From NCBI GenBank assembly GCA_015179045.1, contig WHUZ01000068.1, positions 124,001-188,000 on the forward strand: a DNA stretch of 64,000 nt. The letters run 5' to 3'. The stretch is from Kalaharituber pfeilii (taxonomy: Eukaryota > Ascomycota > Pezizomycetes > Pezizales > Pezizaceae). The translations under genes and the position numbers were made by a program. Below the pieces are notes generated by a model. That model saw only the letters and a list, made by a program, of their open reading frames with translations. It ran no database searches and was not told the DNA's origin. Shown here one piece after another: positions 1 through 9,802 of this stretch. The first letter of the stretch is position 1; the number at the start of each line of letters is the position of its first letter.

Positions 1-640
1 AATGGGAGAGGAGAGGAAGTTGGATGCTTTAGATATTGATGTGATAGCAAACTAGGTGGTTCCATATTCTTGTGCCATTGCGTATGTTGCGTATGCAACA
101 GTGCATGTGTTCCTTATAATGCGATGCTACTGCACGTGCGCGGCCGCCAAGCCACTACCTTCGGCCCCAAACTTGTTCTCCGCCAACGCAACGTCCCCCC
201 ATCATGTCTGGGTGCGAATGCCTCCGCGCCCCCGCACGAACGACCTCGAGATTCCCTCAGTCGCAATTCCGCCTCAGAGTGCCCTCACCACTGCTTCATG
301 AAAATCTATAGAGAAAAGAGACATGTTCTATTGGGCTTGCTCGGTTGTCTAATTGGGAGTCTAGAGATCTGTCTACAAAGGTTGGTAGCTCGCTGAGTTG
401 TTTTATACATTTTTCGTCCACTCAAATCCTGATTTTTCTGACATGAGGGGGATCCTGGATCCTCCCAATCTGGCAACTCCAAAGTTCCAATCCCGGGCTA
501 TCTCAAACTCTCCTTTTTTGTGCTAGCCCTCTATTCTGGTGCGTGGAGCTAATGTCTCAGTCTCGTAAGCAGACACTGACCACTAATGTCTTATACTCCA
601 CCCCGACCCTCTATCTATCCGTCACATACCACAATGTCTG
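1..640. other. No gene recognised
   Basis: The short open frames here have no recognisable domain and overlap on several strands. There is no poly(A)-tailed repeat. It probably forms the upstream flank of the Tse2-like relic. Confidence 0.4.
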
Positions 641-686
641 ACACCCGCCCTCCTCCTCCGCGGCCACCACTGCCTGAACTCTGCAA

Positions 687-1158
687 ATGAAATTCGCAAC
701 TACACCACCCCACAACCCCCCCACAACCCCCCCAATGTCTGCGCCCACAACCGCCTTCTCCTCCATTCCTCGCACCCCATTCCTTGGTCGCTACACCACA
801 GTCCTCATCGACCTTCTCCGCGTCAACGCCGGCGAAAACGTGGTCCTCTGTGACTACGCCCTGCTGGCAAAGCCGGACGCGCATTTGGAAGAAGACGGCC
901 TTGTGCATCCGAGGACGGGATCTGTGTAATGGCACAGGTGTCGTCATGCCAAAGGATCTCATCATCCTCCACAAGCACAGCGATCATTACTCAATCCAGA
1001 CAGCCAAACCCGTAAAGCTTAAAGGTACATGCCACGCAACATCCCACTCACCACCATCCTACCATCTGCGCTGCCTGCCCACCTCCATGACCTCGTCGCC
1101 CACCACCACCATGACCCGTGCTCCTTCCACTTCCACTTCCCTCTCCCCGACTCCTTAG
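687..1158 (+). pseudogene. Tse2-like ADP-ribosyltransferase toxin-fold relic
   Basis: The translation resembles the fungal branch of the Tse2 ADP-ribosyltransferase family (named after the Pseudomonas type VI effector Tse2). The N-terminal half, with an 'LLRVN' segment and an acidic-glycine turn followed by 'HPRT', is in the frame starting at 687 and stops at 929. The C-terminal half, with the conserved 'DHYS' region near 985, continues in another frame (open from 784). The two halves are therefore separated by an indel near 915-930. A possible 5' splice site lies at about 1024, after which the coding frame is unclear and becomes His/Pro/Thr-rich. The family's usual length is roughly 150 aa, close to the span here. 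The frame break makes it a likely pseudogene, or a sequence error. Family assignment is from recall of the fold's motifs, not from a search. The minus-strand open frame over the same bases is a shadow. Confidence 0.55.
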
Positions 1159-1662
1159 AGATGGAGTTCGAGTACATACTGATGTATAATGATTATGATT
1201 TATAATTATTCAAATCTCGACACCTGCATCACCAAGCTTTTGCACAACCACATGCAGGGATGATAAAGATGGAGTTTTGCGATAAACATCCTTTTTAGCC
1301 TGTCAATGGTTAAGGAGCTAGGGGGGTGAGCTGAGGTAGAGCGCAACAATGCTATCACTGACTTGGCCAATGAAGGAGGTTCATTAGAAGAACCGGTGAT
1401 AGTTGGTGGATGGAGTGTGTACATATCAGGAGTTGTATCTAAAACAGGTAAAAGCAGAACAGCCGCAACTAGACTGACACACAAACATAGAAGAAACAGC
1501 AGAGGCCTGCGATCCGTATTTTACTTGAGATTGACTTGGCGAAGAAAGGCCGAGGTTAAGCACACAGGCTTCACTAAAAAAGCCCTCCAGCGGCGCCAAA
1601 AACCTGCTGGCCACAAAAATTTTGAAGCAGTGCCGTGCCCCCACACATGGAGGGGCCATCTA

Positions 1663-1666
<4 letters not shown>

Positions 1667-1700
<34 letters not shown>

Positions 1701-1749
1701 TTTTTTGATCACGTAACCGCGCATACAGGCTCTCAGTCTATGGCAGGAT
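1667..1749 (-). mobile_element. Family A hairpin-only LINE tail insertion
   Basis: A poly(T) run is followed by the reverse complement of the family A LINE 3' end (TCACGTAAC...TATGGCAGGA). It is flanked by a 13-bp near-repeat with 11 of 13 bases matching, at 1654-1666 and 1750-1762. The insertion starts 1 nt outside the hairpin base. It belongs to an A subfamily with an altered loop (CTGAGAGCCTGTATG). Confidence 0.75.
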
Positions 1750-1815
1750 GGTCATCCATGCATGCCGCTGTTGCAATACAGCTGGACTTGATGGCTCTTC
1801 CTTCACTTGCCCCCT

Positions 1816-1869
1816 TTTTTTTTTTTTTTAATGTCATTGCTCGCATGCCGCCCTATGGGCTATAGCGAG
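1816..1869 (-). mobile_element. Family B hairpin-only LINE tail insertion
   Basis: A poly(T) run precedes a 39-nt antisense family B tail ending in TATAGCGAG. Flanking repeats are ACTTGCCCCCT (1805-1815) and ACTTACCCTCT (1870-1880), 9 of 11 matching. The 5' boundary is exactly at the hairpin base (CTCGC). Confidence 0.75.
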
Positions 1870-1880
1870 ACTTACCCTCT

Positions 1881-2479
1881 TTGATTTCTGCCAATCCTGA
1901 GGCCGGCACACTGACTGCCGCCTCCTATAAGCGGAAAATGCAAATAGGAAGAGAAAAGAGAAAGCCACGAAGAGAGAATTAGAAAGGCAAAAACAAAACA
2001 GGAAAAGGACGCGAAAAAGTGGAAGGCGGATCAAAAATCAGCAGAAGCAAGGAGGAGACGACTTAAGGAACAGAGAGAAAGGAAGACATAGAGGAAGCAA
2101 AGGTGAAGCCAGAAGCCGGGCGGTTGAAGTTGAAGCGATAACAACTAAAGACCCGGTAGATATGAAATGTGAGGGAGGCAGAAGAAGGAGAGAAAAGTGT
2201 TACGCACGAGAAAGAGAGAGACAAAAAGCAGAGGAATTATGAGGGTAATAAAGATGAGCGGTGAGGAAGAAGAGTACGTGGCTTAGAACTAACTACTGGG
2301 CGATTGATAGAGCTTACACGGGAAAACATGAGTTGCGTGCATCACCAGAGCATTACCATATCTTACATGTTGAGCTTCAACAGTGAAGTGCTTCGAATTC
2401 CTGCTCGATCTATGCCGCATATCGGTCCCATCGAGTTCGCTTCAACACGTCAGAATGTGAAGAGAAGCATTCACTTTCC
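1881..2479. other. Purine-rich decayed sequence, no gene
   Basis: From about 1930 to 2275 the plus strand is strongly A/G-rich and would encode Lys/Glu/Arg-rich peptides with many stops. It could be the decayed C-terminal tail of a transposase or a coiled-coil gene, but no motif supports either. Confidence 0.3.
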
Positions 2480-2530
2480 TTTTTTTTTTGGTCACGTAAC
2501 CCCGCATACATGCTCTCAGCCCATGGCATG
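2480..2530 (-). mobile_element. Family A (variant) LINE tail
   Basis: A poly(T) run is followed by GGTCACGTAACCCCGCATAC and a CTGAGAGC-type loop, as in the copies at 1667 and 46984. No clear target-site duplication is visible, so the 5' limit is approximate. Confidence 0.55.
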
Positions 2531-4097
2531 ACCCCTTTGTTACCCGGAGGCAGGACTCTGGCACCGAACTGTGGCCTGATCTCCCATGCTACTTAACTAT
2601 CTATATGACTTCACCGTGGCTGCAGGTAAACAAAATGCAGACAATGGACCATCTATGCTTAGACACAACGGGTTCCTAATCAGTCTCCACTACATCCTCC
2701 CCAGCCGTATCCATCTGCTTTCCTTTGACTTTCCTTCCTCTGTCTCACTCGTATGCATCCATCTGTACTTCTTACCTCGGACACGTAGGATCTCCGCTAT
2801 TTGACTGGTCATACCTGTCCCCTCCACATAAACAATTGAACTAGTCGCCTTTCCCTCCTCCTCTCTTGCTTTAACAGCAATCGAGCCCCGCGATCTTTGT
2901 GTCCAGTTCATTATCCACCTTCAACCACTTCCAACCTTTCCCCAGTCACTTGGTTACTGCTATCCTATGAACATTATTGCTGACGTCTCAGGTAATATTT
3001 CTAGCTTTTTTGGTAAAAGAGGCTTGCTCTTTGCAGTAGAAGTGGCCCTGGAGGCGGTGATCATTCGTTTGGGACAGGCAGGTGGGTCTCTCTTCGTCAG
3101 GGGAGGTGCGGAGGGTCAGGCGGCCGCTTCTGCATATGAAGGTTGTAAAGCGTTCACTTGCAGTGTTGTAGAACAACCAATCACCGGCCTAAACGCATAC
3201 ATAATCATTTTTGACACATTAGATGAATCGCCAAGCCTAATATACCTCAGCTAGTATGTATAGAAGTCCCAGGAAGTTCTGTTTCCTTAAACCCACAAAT
3301 AAGGGAGCTTCAGTAATCTCTCCTCATCATCAACCATTGCCTATTCAATCAATCCTTGCGAGAAACGATTCTTAGTCCACCTGATACCTCAAAGATTCTA
3401 ATCCTGTTGAAAGAGAAGCACTACTACATTATCCCAGAAGACGCCGTTCTCAGAAAGCCTAATCGCCGGATTGATATGATACAGGAAGGCTAACCAACTT
3501 TGTAAAATGTAATTGTTATTGATTCGCTGTAGTACTCAGATTGAAGATTACATTCCATCTTCGCGTACTCCAATTGGAACCAGGAGCTTGGATCAGCTGC
3601 ATCATCTGTGATAGGGCAGCAATACTGCACATGGCAATTAGAACGGTTCTCGTTTCCCAAACACTGCGAATAACGCTTTTCCAATAAATTGACGTATCTA
3701 TTTAAACTTCGTCGAAATCGTCAAAAATTGATACGGATGACCACATAGCATGCAACTCGATGGAGCAAACATCCATAGGCTGGCAGCAAGGTATTGCATC
3801 GAAGCTACTGGAAAGGGACCTAAATACCTAGTACTATACATATATATCTATAAGAAAATGAGAAAAAAAGATTTCGGGAGCTTTTCTTACAAGGGACCTC
3901 GCGCGATGGACGACCACCCCCTGCGTACCTCAAGGAGGACCCTTTTGAACCAATCTCTACGGTAATGAAATCATGATGCCCCTATCCATGTGCAAATCGG
4001 ACACTGAGTCGACCGATGTTGAGCCCATAGCAGGGATATGCTGTACTTTAGATATATATATATCGAGATGCTTGCATTAAACTGCCTTTATGTATTA
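2531..4097. other. No supported gene
   Basis: The longest open frame (2967-3254, +, 95 aa, Ala/Gly-rich) has no domain I recognise, no visible splice context and an overlapping minus-strand frame. The rest appears non-coding, and no repeat with a readable duplication was found. Confidence 0.35.
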
Positions 4098-4194
4098 GCG
4101 ATATTCAGATTGGAAAAACCCGGCCGGATTTCCGGATCTCGAAATTTTATCAAGTTCCGAAAAATCCTGCCATCTGCATACAACATTTTTACCT

Positions 4195-4225
<31 letters not shown>

Positions 4226-4529
4226 CATGTTGCAAACCGGTTAAACCTGATTATTTTCGCATTTTTTTGGTGAAATCATTCCGCGGTCGGATTTTTGGGA
4301 TGACTGCATACTGCGTTGTATATATGATGCGTATTGCAGGCCCCGATGCACCAGTATTCAGGACTCGGCACGCATAAATCTGTGTGAATCTTTCAGAGTC
4401 AAAATCTATTTCCATTTTAGCCGGTTCGATTTTCAACGAGAGGGTACCGGTACTCAAATCTCAAGCCAGATAAACTGGCCTGTCTGATGGATCTCATTTT
4501 GTATGGAGATAGTCTAATCTAAATACCGC
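4098..4529. mobile_element. TA-flanked MITE, copy 1
   Basis: This 432-bp non-coding element starts GCGATATTCAGATTGG and ends CTAATCTAAATACCGC, which are imperfect terminal inverted repeats. It is flanked by TA on both sides (4096-4097 and 4530-4531). It aligns along its whole length with 18136-18544 in the same orientation. An internal poly(T) run of about 28 nt (4198-4225) is much shorter in the other copy. TA duplication and lack of an ORF fit a Tc1/mariner-type MITE. Confidence 0.75.
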
Positions 4530-5346
4530 TATTGATAGCAGTGCTTATGATTGAACCAAAGGTCTGGCTATTTCCATACTTTGTACCTGCTTATGGTACC
4601 GGTCATCAATAAGGGGCCCCTGACAACCAAAATTACGGACTTGAACTTGAAGTATAATTTCACTACCCAACCACATCTGATTAGAAATTAAACATCGTAA
4701 TTATGTACTATTTTGTCTGCTCTACAATCCTTCGATGTCTAAATTAAAAAATATTCAGAGAGTGTAGAGAAATTTTAGATTGAAAAGTTTGAATTGTGTA
4801 TGAGGAGCCTCCCAAATTTTACATGCCAAGAGAGCCAAGACTATAGAATTAGTACTAGTGTAAAAGAAAATATTACTATATACAGCAATAATCTATCTAA
4901 TTTTTCGATGACTTTTATGTACACGTTCAGTAAACTCTTTTGTACCATATGTATAACCCTCTCGATAGGCCTCCATACTCTTCACTTTCACTATATACAA
5001 CAGGGGTATCCACCTCCACAATGGAGGTATCTGCTGCAATAGAGGTATCCACTTCCACTATGACCGCTCTCTTCTTCTGCCTCATAGCAGCAGTAAGCAA
5101 ACAAGCTCTTCTTTTCTTGCTGGGGCGAGCCATAGATGTACAACCGGTATCAGCTGTCTCTAAAGAACTATTGCTGTGTTGTCAGTTATTTTTTCCGGTT
5201 GCAAAAAGTGATGAAGCAGAATATACTCACTCATAGGAAATTCACTCAAGTTTTCTGATGTCAAAAGCTGTTTCGTCGTCGTATTATTGCGGTGCGGAAT
5301 CAGCACAGATTGATTGTTCGTGGCGGGTCAACCCGGGGCAGAGGTA
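4530..5346. other. AT-rich sequence, no gene
   Basis: Open frames around 4794-5236 on both strands are low-complexity Ser/Thr stretches built on a short repeated GTATCCACCTCC/GAGGTATC motif (about 5007-5055). No domain and no convincing gene. Confidence 0.4.
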
Positions 5347-5520
5347 CTAGACAGAAAAATAAGTATTTGGACAGGGGATAAATGCATATTTATGCGCCAT
5401 GCAGTATTCGGCAGAAACTAGCATATTTTCGTCTGGTGATAGCCATAAGACAGTCCAAATTTTGTGATAGGGTGTCCAACTTCATTATGTAAGAAAGTAT
5501 TTGGACAGCTGACGTGATGA
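5347..5520 (+). mobile_element. Tc1/mariner-type MITE fragment
   Basis: It begins after a TA with CTAGACAGAAAAATAAGTAT and matches the right end of the element at 14909-15419 in reverse complement. Its 3' part (GTATTTGGACAGCTGAC) matches 14995-15015. No second terminal repeat is visible here, so it is probably a truncated copy of the same family. Confidence 0.6.
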
Positions 5521-6001
5521 AATTTCATTCCAGAATACTTCTATGAGCTTTCGTATTCACTTCCTCCTAGTCAACCTGCTCAGCTCTTATTCACTGACTA
5601 TTTTATATTCGCACACATGAAATAAATTATAAAAGTCAAAGTTAGATATACTAAGAATTGAGATATCTAAGCTTTTTTTCCAAAAAAGAATATATAAAGC
5701 ATAATTATTTATGTTTGTGTTGATGGTGTTGTTGACAAGGTATGATCGTTGCTAGTCTGCCCCCTGATCGTTGCCCAGGCAAAATCCCTAAATTAAGACA
5801 CCAAAACCAAAGATTGATTACATAACACATATGCCAAGACGCTTCAGTAGCAACCATGGATAGGCTTACGTGATCTGAAAGAATTGGGCATCCTGCTTAC
5901 AATCCTGGTCCTCGTCACAAGCTTAAAGATTTGTTCAACCGACTTAATCTCCTCCACCTTGTCTTTGAAAGATACTCCAAGCTCAACACCGACTGAATAC
6001 T
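5521..6001. other. Upstream region of HNH gene
   Basis: AT-rich intergenic sequence with no repeat signature. Open frames overlapping the following gene are shadows. Confidence 0.4.
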
Positions 6002-7324
6002 ATGGAATCACCTCTATCCTCAGCTCCCTCGAATGTCACGGATTACGTGGACTTGCTCAGCCAAGCCGAAGCTCGCCTTGCTAAGTACCAGCCCGGTCAA
6101 ACCAATGACCAAACCATCATTATTCTGAGGTCCTTCATAAAATGCCTTCCTAGCAGCGGTAGGGTAAATATTGCCAATGACATTATCGGATGCTCCGATA
6201 ATCTGGAAATTCACCAACTTGCCCAGCATTTGCTCACCTCACTGCTATGCCCAAGTAAGCCCTGCTTTTCGTTCTTGTGAATACCATGAGGTGATGATTT
6301 GTTTTCGCAGTGAAGTGACAATCCTTTTATCAAATAATACAGTGAAAGCGCATGCAAAAACACCTATTCCAACACCGTCACCACGATGGGGGGCCGAGGA
6401 AGATGTAGAAGAAATCTCATCAGAGATAGAATCTGTAACACGAAACGACCAAGCCTGGCTTAAGGCTGCCTGCTTGCGTAGGGATGGGGACAAATGTGCC
6501 ATCACTGGCTACTACGACGTCATGCAAAGTTTCAATTCCGGAGATGGTAGGCACGAAGAGAGAATAACTGAAATTACGGAAGTAGCACACATTATTCCGT
6601 TTGCTCTCGGAAGCTTTCCTGAAAAACAGGTGGGTTTCTATCTTGACGTTAATCGTCAACTAAAGTTACTGCTTGTTGATTTGCTCATTACCCGTTCATT
6701 ACTCGTCGATTACCCGAGTACTGCCGTCATCTTTCGGTAGAAACTACAATTGCTATCCTCATGCTTGCCATCCTGCATAGCCATTAGTTCCATAAACCTA
6801 GTGTTATTACTGATTGTTTTATAGACCCATATTGCCGCTACAATTTGGGATGCAATCTATCGATGTTTTCCTAGCCTCAGGCAGCGGTTGAACTTCTCCA
6901 CCGCAAAATTGAACGAACCATATAACGCCATCACAATGTGTGCTATTTTGCATGCGTGCTTTGGCTCGTTTAAACTTGCCCTCTGCCCAACTGTATGAAT
7001 AGATCCCAACTGTATTTGCCAAGTCTAAGCTGCTAACGTTGCTAGGACGACGATAACGTCTATAGGATCAAGACCTATCGACAATTTCCTTCCCTTTGGA
7101 TCCGACTACTTCCTGAAAATAGGGTTGTCACATTTACTGCCAATGATCCCTCCATTCCCCTACCAAGCCGCTTTCTGCTCGAGGCCCATGCCGCAGTCGC
7201 GGAAATCCTACATATAAGCGGGATGGCAGAATATATTGATGACATTATGCGGGACAGAGACCGCATTGGCTGCTTAGCCCATGATGGAAGTACTGACATT
7301 CAGCGCCTCATGCTTATCTGGTAG
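6002..7324 (+). CDS. Fungal HNH-nuclease domain protein
   Basis: The modelled protein is 328 aa in four exons: 6002-6254, 6343-6629, 6825-6992 and 7046-7324. The introns (88, 195 and 53 nt) all have GT-AG ends and keep the frame throughout. The core HNH segment begins with 'RRDGDKCAITGYYD' (about residues 128-141), giving the first Cys of the treble-clef, followed by 'EVAHIIPFALGSF' (about 163-175), where AHI supplies the general-base His. The C-terminal part carries the 'NVYRIKTY' and 'FLLEAHAAVAEILHISG' blocks usual in fungal HNH proteins of this type (Pfam HNH_2 class, by recall). The N-terminal helical region starts 'MESPLSSAPSNVTDYVD'. In fungi these proteins occur in large, poorly understood families; cleavage activity here is inferred. 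No neighbouring gene suggests a pathway. The gene appears intact. The first-intron acceptor (6342) was chosen because the nearer AG at 6310 leads to a stop. Confidence 0.8.
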
Positions 7325-7834
7325 CATGCTTTTTCACGTTGTATCGGAATGTCTCGTATTGATCCGCCCATTTCTTTTCCTCTTTCCTTTTTTTTTTTTT
7401 TTCTGTTTTATTATACTCTCTGTTGCACTTTTTATATTCTATACTGCTCCCTGTAAGTTGAACCAGTCAGTGATTGTTTCTGTTGCTTTGGCCTCTGTTT
7501 AGACTATTTGCTTCAATTGTTATTCTTCCTCCTGGTTCCAGTTTACTTCTGCGGTATGGAGCGCTGGGAAGTTTATTAGACGTACCAGAGACGTCGAAAC
7601 ATTTCGAGAACCGGCAGCACGACCGCCAGAGCGGGTGTCACCTGTAAGATCTCAATCCGAAAAGTGCAGTGCAGGGGCCAGAGCATGCATATGAGTGGCC
7701 AAGAACACCCTATCGAATATTGTAGGTTGCCTTGTGCCAAGTATGTACTGCGAACACAAAGGATTCGGCGCCTGTACGTCTAGTGGTGTACATGCAACGC
7801 GTGATTTGCCGAAGGCCAGTAGGATTATGACTAG
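7325..7834. other. Flank between HNH gene and LINE
   Basis: Contains T-rich tracts (7391-7402) and a stretch near 7590-7650 translating to an Arg/Pro-rich peptide that may be a Gypsy relic. Nothing definite. Confidence 0.3.
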
Positions 7835-8579
7835 GTAGGGTGGCGACATCAAACTTCACTGCATTGCGACTGGAGCGAGGAAGGTGTGCTATATGGTTGA
7901 AGAAGCTGGGGGTGGCGGAATCGGATAGGTGCAGGTGTGGGGAGGTGCAAACGGGGGAGCATCTCGCTTTCCGATGCAGAAGCCAGGAGAACCGTCCAGA
8001 AGGTTTTGAGAGATGGAGGGACATGGGAAAGAATTGGAAAAGAAGGGCGGAGAATGGGGAGGAATATGACATTTTAGAGAATTTCTTCGCCGGGGTCAAG
8101 TTCTAGAAATTAGTATACGAGCGGGAGGGTCTGCGAGGGCTGCTTTGTCACGGTGAGGGCTATAGAAGTATAGAGATACCGTTAAGTCTATTGAACGTAG
8201 AGTCGCAAGAACAGCACGTTTATATACATGAGAAAGCATAGCATAACGTGACTTGTGAACCATGACTGAATAGGAAATTATCATATCAGGAAAGGTGAGA
8301 AAAGCACGGGATTGGCTTGCAAAGAGAACGCCGTGGCGTTGTGGCGTATTCATACATAATTCAATAGCGAGGTTAAATGCATGAGTGGAACGACACAATA
8401 ACAGAGAACAATAATAATAGCAACAGGTGGCAACGGATGTAATATTCCGACAGTTAGGAGAGCTGGGGCGACGGCGCGATGGGGCCATGTACGCAGAAAT
8501 TTGGTTTAGCCTGTCTCCGGGCTATGAGGGCTTGCCCAGGGACCCTGCCATGGCCACGTGCTACAAGCGGGGTTATGTG

Positions 8580-8613
<34 letters not shown>
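7835..8613 (+). mobile_element. Family A LINE, 5'-truncated (LINE1 of inverted pair)
   Basis: This is the 3' end of a non-LTR retrotransposon. Bases 7840-8106 encode the ORF2 C-terminus including a zinc-knuckle-like 'CRCGEVQTGEHLAFRC' (C-x-C-x8-H-x4-C) and end '...ENFFAGVKF'. The 3' untranslated part resumes at about 8458 and finishes with the family A hairpin and poly(A) (8585-8613). It is nearly identical to the minus-strand copy at 9317-9802 and is interrupted by a solo LTR (8114-8452). The flank after its poly(A) is the target-duplication half belonging to the other copy, which is evidence for recombination between the two. Confidence 0.8.
8114..8452 (-). mobile_element. Copia-like solo LTR
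   Basis: A 339-bp insertion in the LINE 3' region, recognised because the uninterrupted sequence is present in the LINE at 9317-9802. On the minus strand it starts TGTCGGAATATTACATCC, typical of Copia LTRs, and ends CTCGTATA. Flanking 5-bp repeats are ATTAG (8109-8113) and GTTAG (8453-8457). No internal coding part, so it is a solo LTR. Confidence 0.65.
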
Positions 8614-8616
<3 letters not shown>

Positions 8617-9131
8617 AGCTTATCGGAAAATGCCTGCAAAAAAGAGAAAGACTCGGGTATGCTCATTAATAATTCCTTTCGCAACCAGCTGATCTGCCCT
8701 CTCTGTGAAATCGAAGATAAATGCTCGGAATTGCGAAGGCGTTGAGTCCAAGGTGTCACGCATTGTGCGAGCGATTAATTGAAGGTACGCTTCAGTATAC
8801 TTGCGCTGCTCTGTATCGTCGTCCTTAAATTCCTCAAGGAACTCATTCTTGAACTCGTTCCAGCTGGTAATCTGCTTGAAGTGAACCATAGTTTTGATAT
8901 ACTTGCTAACAATCTTGTCGCAGTATAGCGGGAGCTTCTTTATGCGGTATTCGTCAGTCCAATCAACAGTCAGATCCTCCCAGGTCGTTAGAAAGTCCGT
9001 TGCGTTGTTGCCATCGAAGCGTGGGGCACCAGGCTGGTGTGGAAGCGGGAAGAAATAGGTTGCAGGTGCATGAGTAACAGTGGTTGAGCTGTCTGAACTG
9101 ACCCTTGCGGAACGGAAGCACTCTCAGCCAT
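8614..9131 (-). pseudogene. Ty3/Gypsy gag, N-terminal part (inverted segment)
   Basis: The minus strand encodes a retrotransposon Gag segment with 'PGAPRFDGNNATDFLTTWED' followed by 'KKLPLYCDKIVSKYIKTMVH' and 'EFLEEFKDDDTEQ'. A start codon lies at 9131, and one indel near 9080 separates it from the main frame. The reading stops at 8620, but the same gag continues on the plus strand from about 9803 ('DKLGDKLCKCEIDIEDDEGA'), with one frame shift at the join. The 12-bp sequence at 8614-8625 is the reverse complement of 9803-9814. This fragment is therefore the displaced 5' part of the Gypsy element to its right. Confidence 0.75.
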
Positions 9132-9136
9132 GGTTG

Positions 9137-9316
9137 CTATTGCCTTCTCAAGTGCTTGGATAGATAAACGAAGTGGTGAGGACTGGCGGAACGAACGTAC
9201 GACTAAATGCGTAGTGCGAGTGCGGAAGCGTGAGAGCGAAATAGAAGAGAAGAAAAGGTTGTTGATTGTTTATGTTACAGTACAGGAAGTCTATATATAT
9301 GATATCGCACCACTCT
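9137..9316. repeat. Repeat X, copy 1 (LTR/leader candidate)
   Basis: About 170 bp share roughly 85-90% identity with 14244-14420 in the same orientation, from CTATTGCCTT to GATATCGC. On the minus strand it carries a TATA-like box (TATATATAGACTTCC) upstream of the gag start, as expected for the R/U5-leader of a Gypsy element. The exact nature is unresolved because the second copy lies in the wrong relative orientation to be the partner LTR. Confidence 0.45.
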
Positions 9317-9317
9317 T

Positions 9318-9348
<31 letters not shown>

Positions 9349-9802
9349 CACATAACCCCGCTTGTAGCACGTGGCCATGGCAGGGTCCCTGGGCAAGCCC
9401 TCATAGCCCGGAGACAGGCTAAACTAACTCTCTACATACATGGCCCCCACGCGCCGTCGCCTCCGCTCTCCTAGCTTCTAGAACTTGACCCCGCGCTCTC
9501 CTACCTTCTAGAACTTGACCCCAGCGAAGAAATTCTCTAAAACGTCATACTCCTCCCCATTCTCCGCCTTTCTTTTCCACTCCTTTCCCATGTCGCTCCA
9601 CCTCTCGAAACCTTCTGGGCGGTTCTCCTGACTTCTGCATCGGAAAGCGAGATGCTCCCCCGTTTGCACCTCCCCACACCTGCACCTATCCGATTCCGCC
9701 ACCCCTATCTTCTTCAACCACCTAGCACACCTTCCTCGCTCCAGTCGCAATGCAGTGAAGTTTGATGTCGCCACCCTACTCCACTCCATTACCTTTCCTC
9801 CT
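9317..9802 (-). mobile_element. Family A LINE, 5'-truncated (LINE2 of inverted pair)
   Basis: Minus-strand copy of the same LINE 3' end. Poly(T) at 9317-9338, the antisense hairpin, a direct duplication of about 28 bp around the stop codon (TTCTAGAA repeats near 9477-9515), then the ORF2 C-terminus 'CRCGEVQTGEHLAFRC'. Its 5' end abuts CGATAAGCTAGG (9803-9814). The matching duplication is not next to its poly(T) but at 8614-8625, beside the poly(A) of the other copy. Confidence 0.8.

Noticed and set aside
2967..3254. 95-aa plus-strand frame with reasonable composition
   Set aside because: No domain, no homologous copy and an overlapping opposite frame; not enough support.
7835..8613. Search for a target-site duplication of LINE1
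   Set aside because: After undoing the inversion its right flank should resemble GAGTGGTGCGATATC, but no match was found on the left; the 5' boundary stays approximate.
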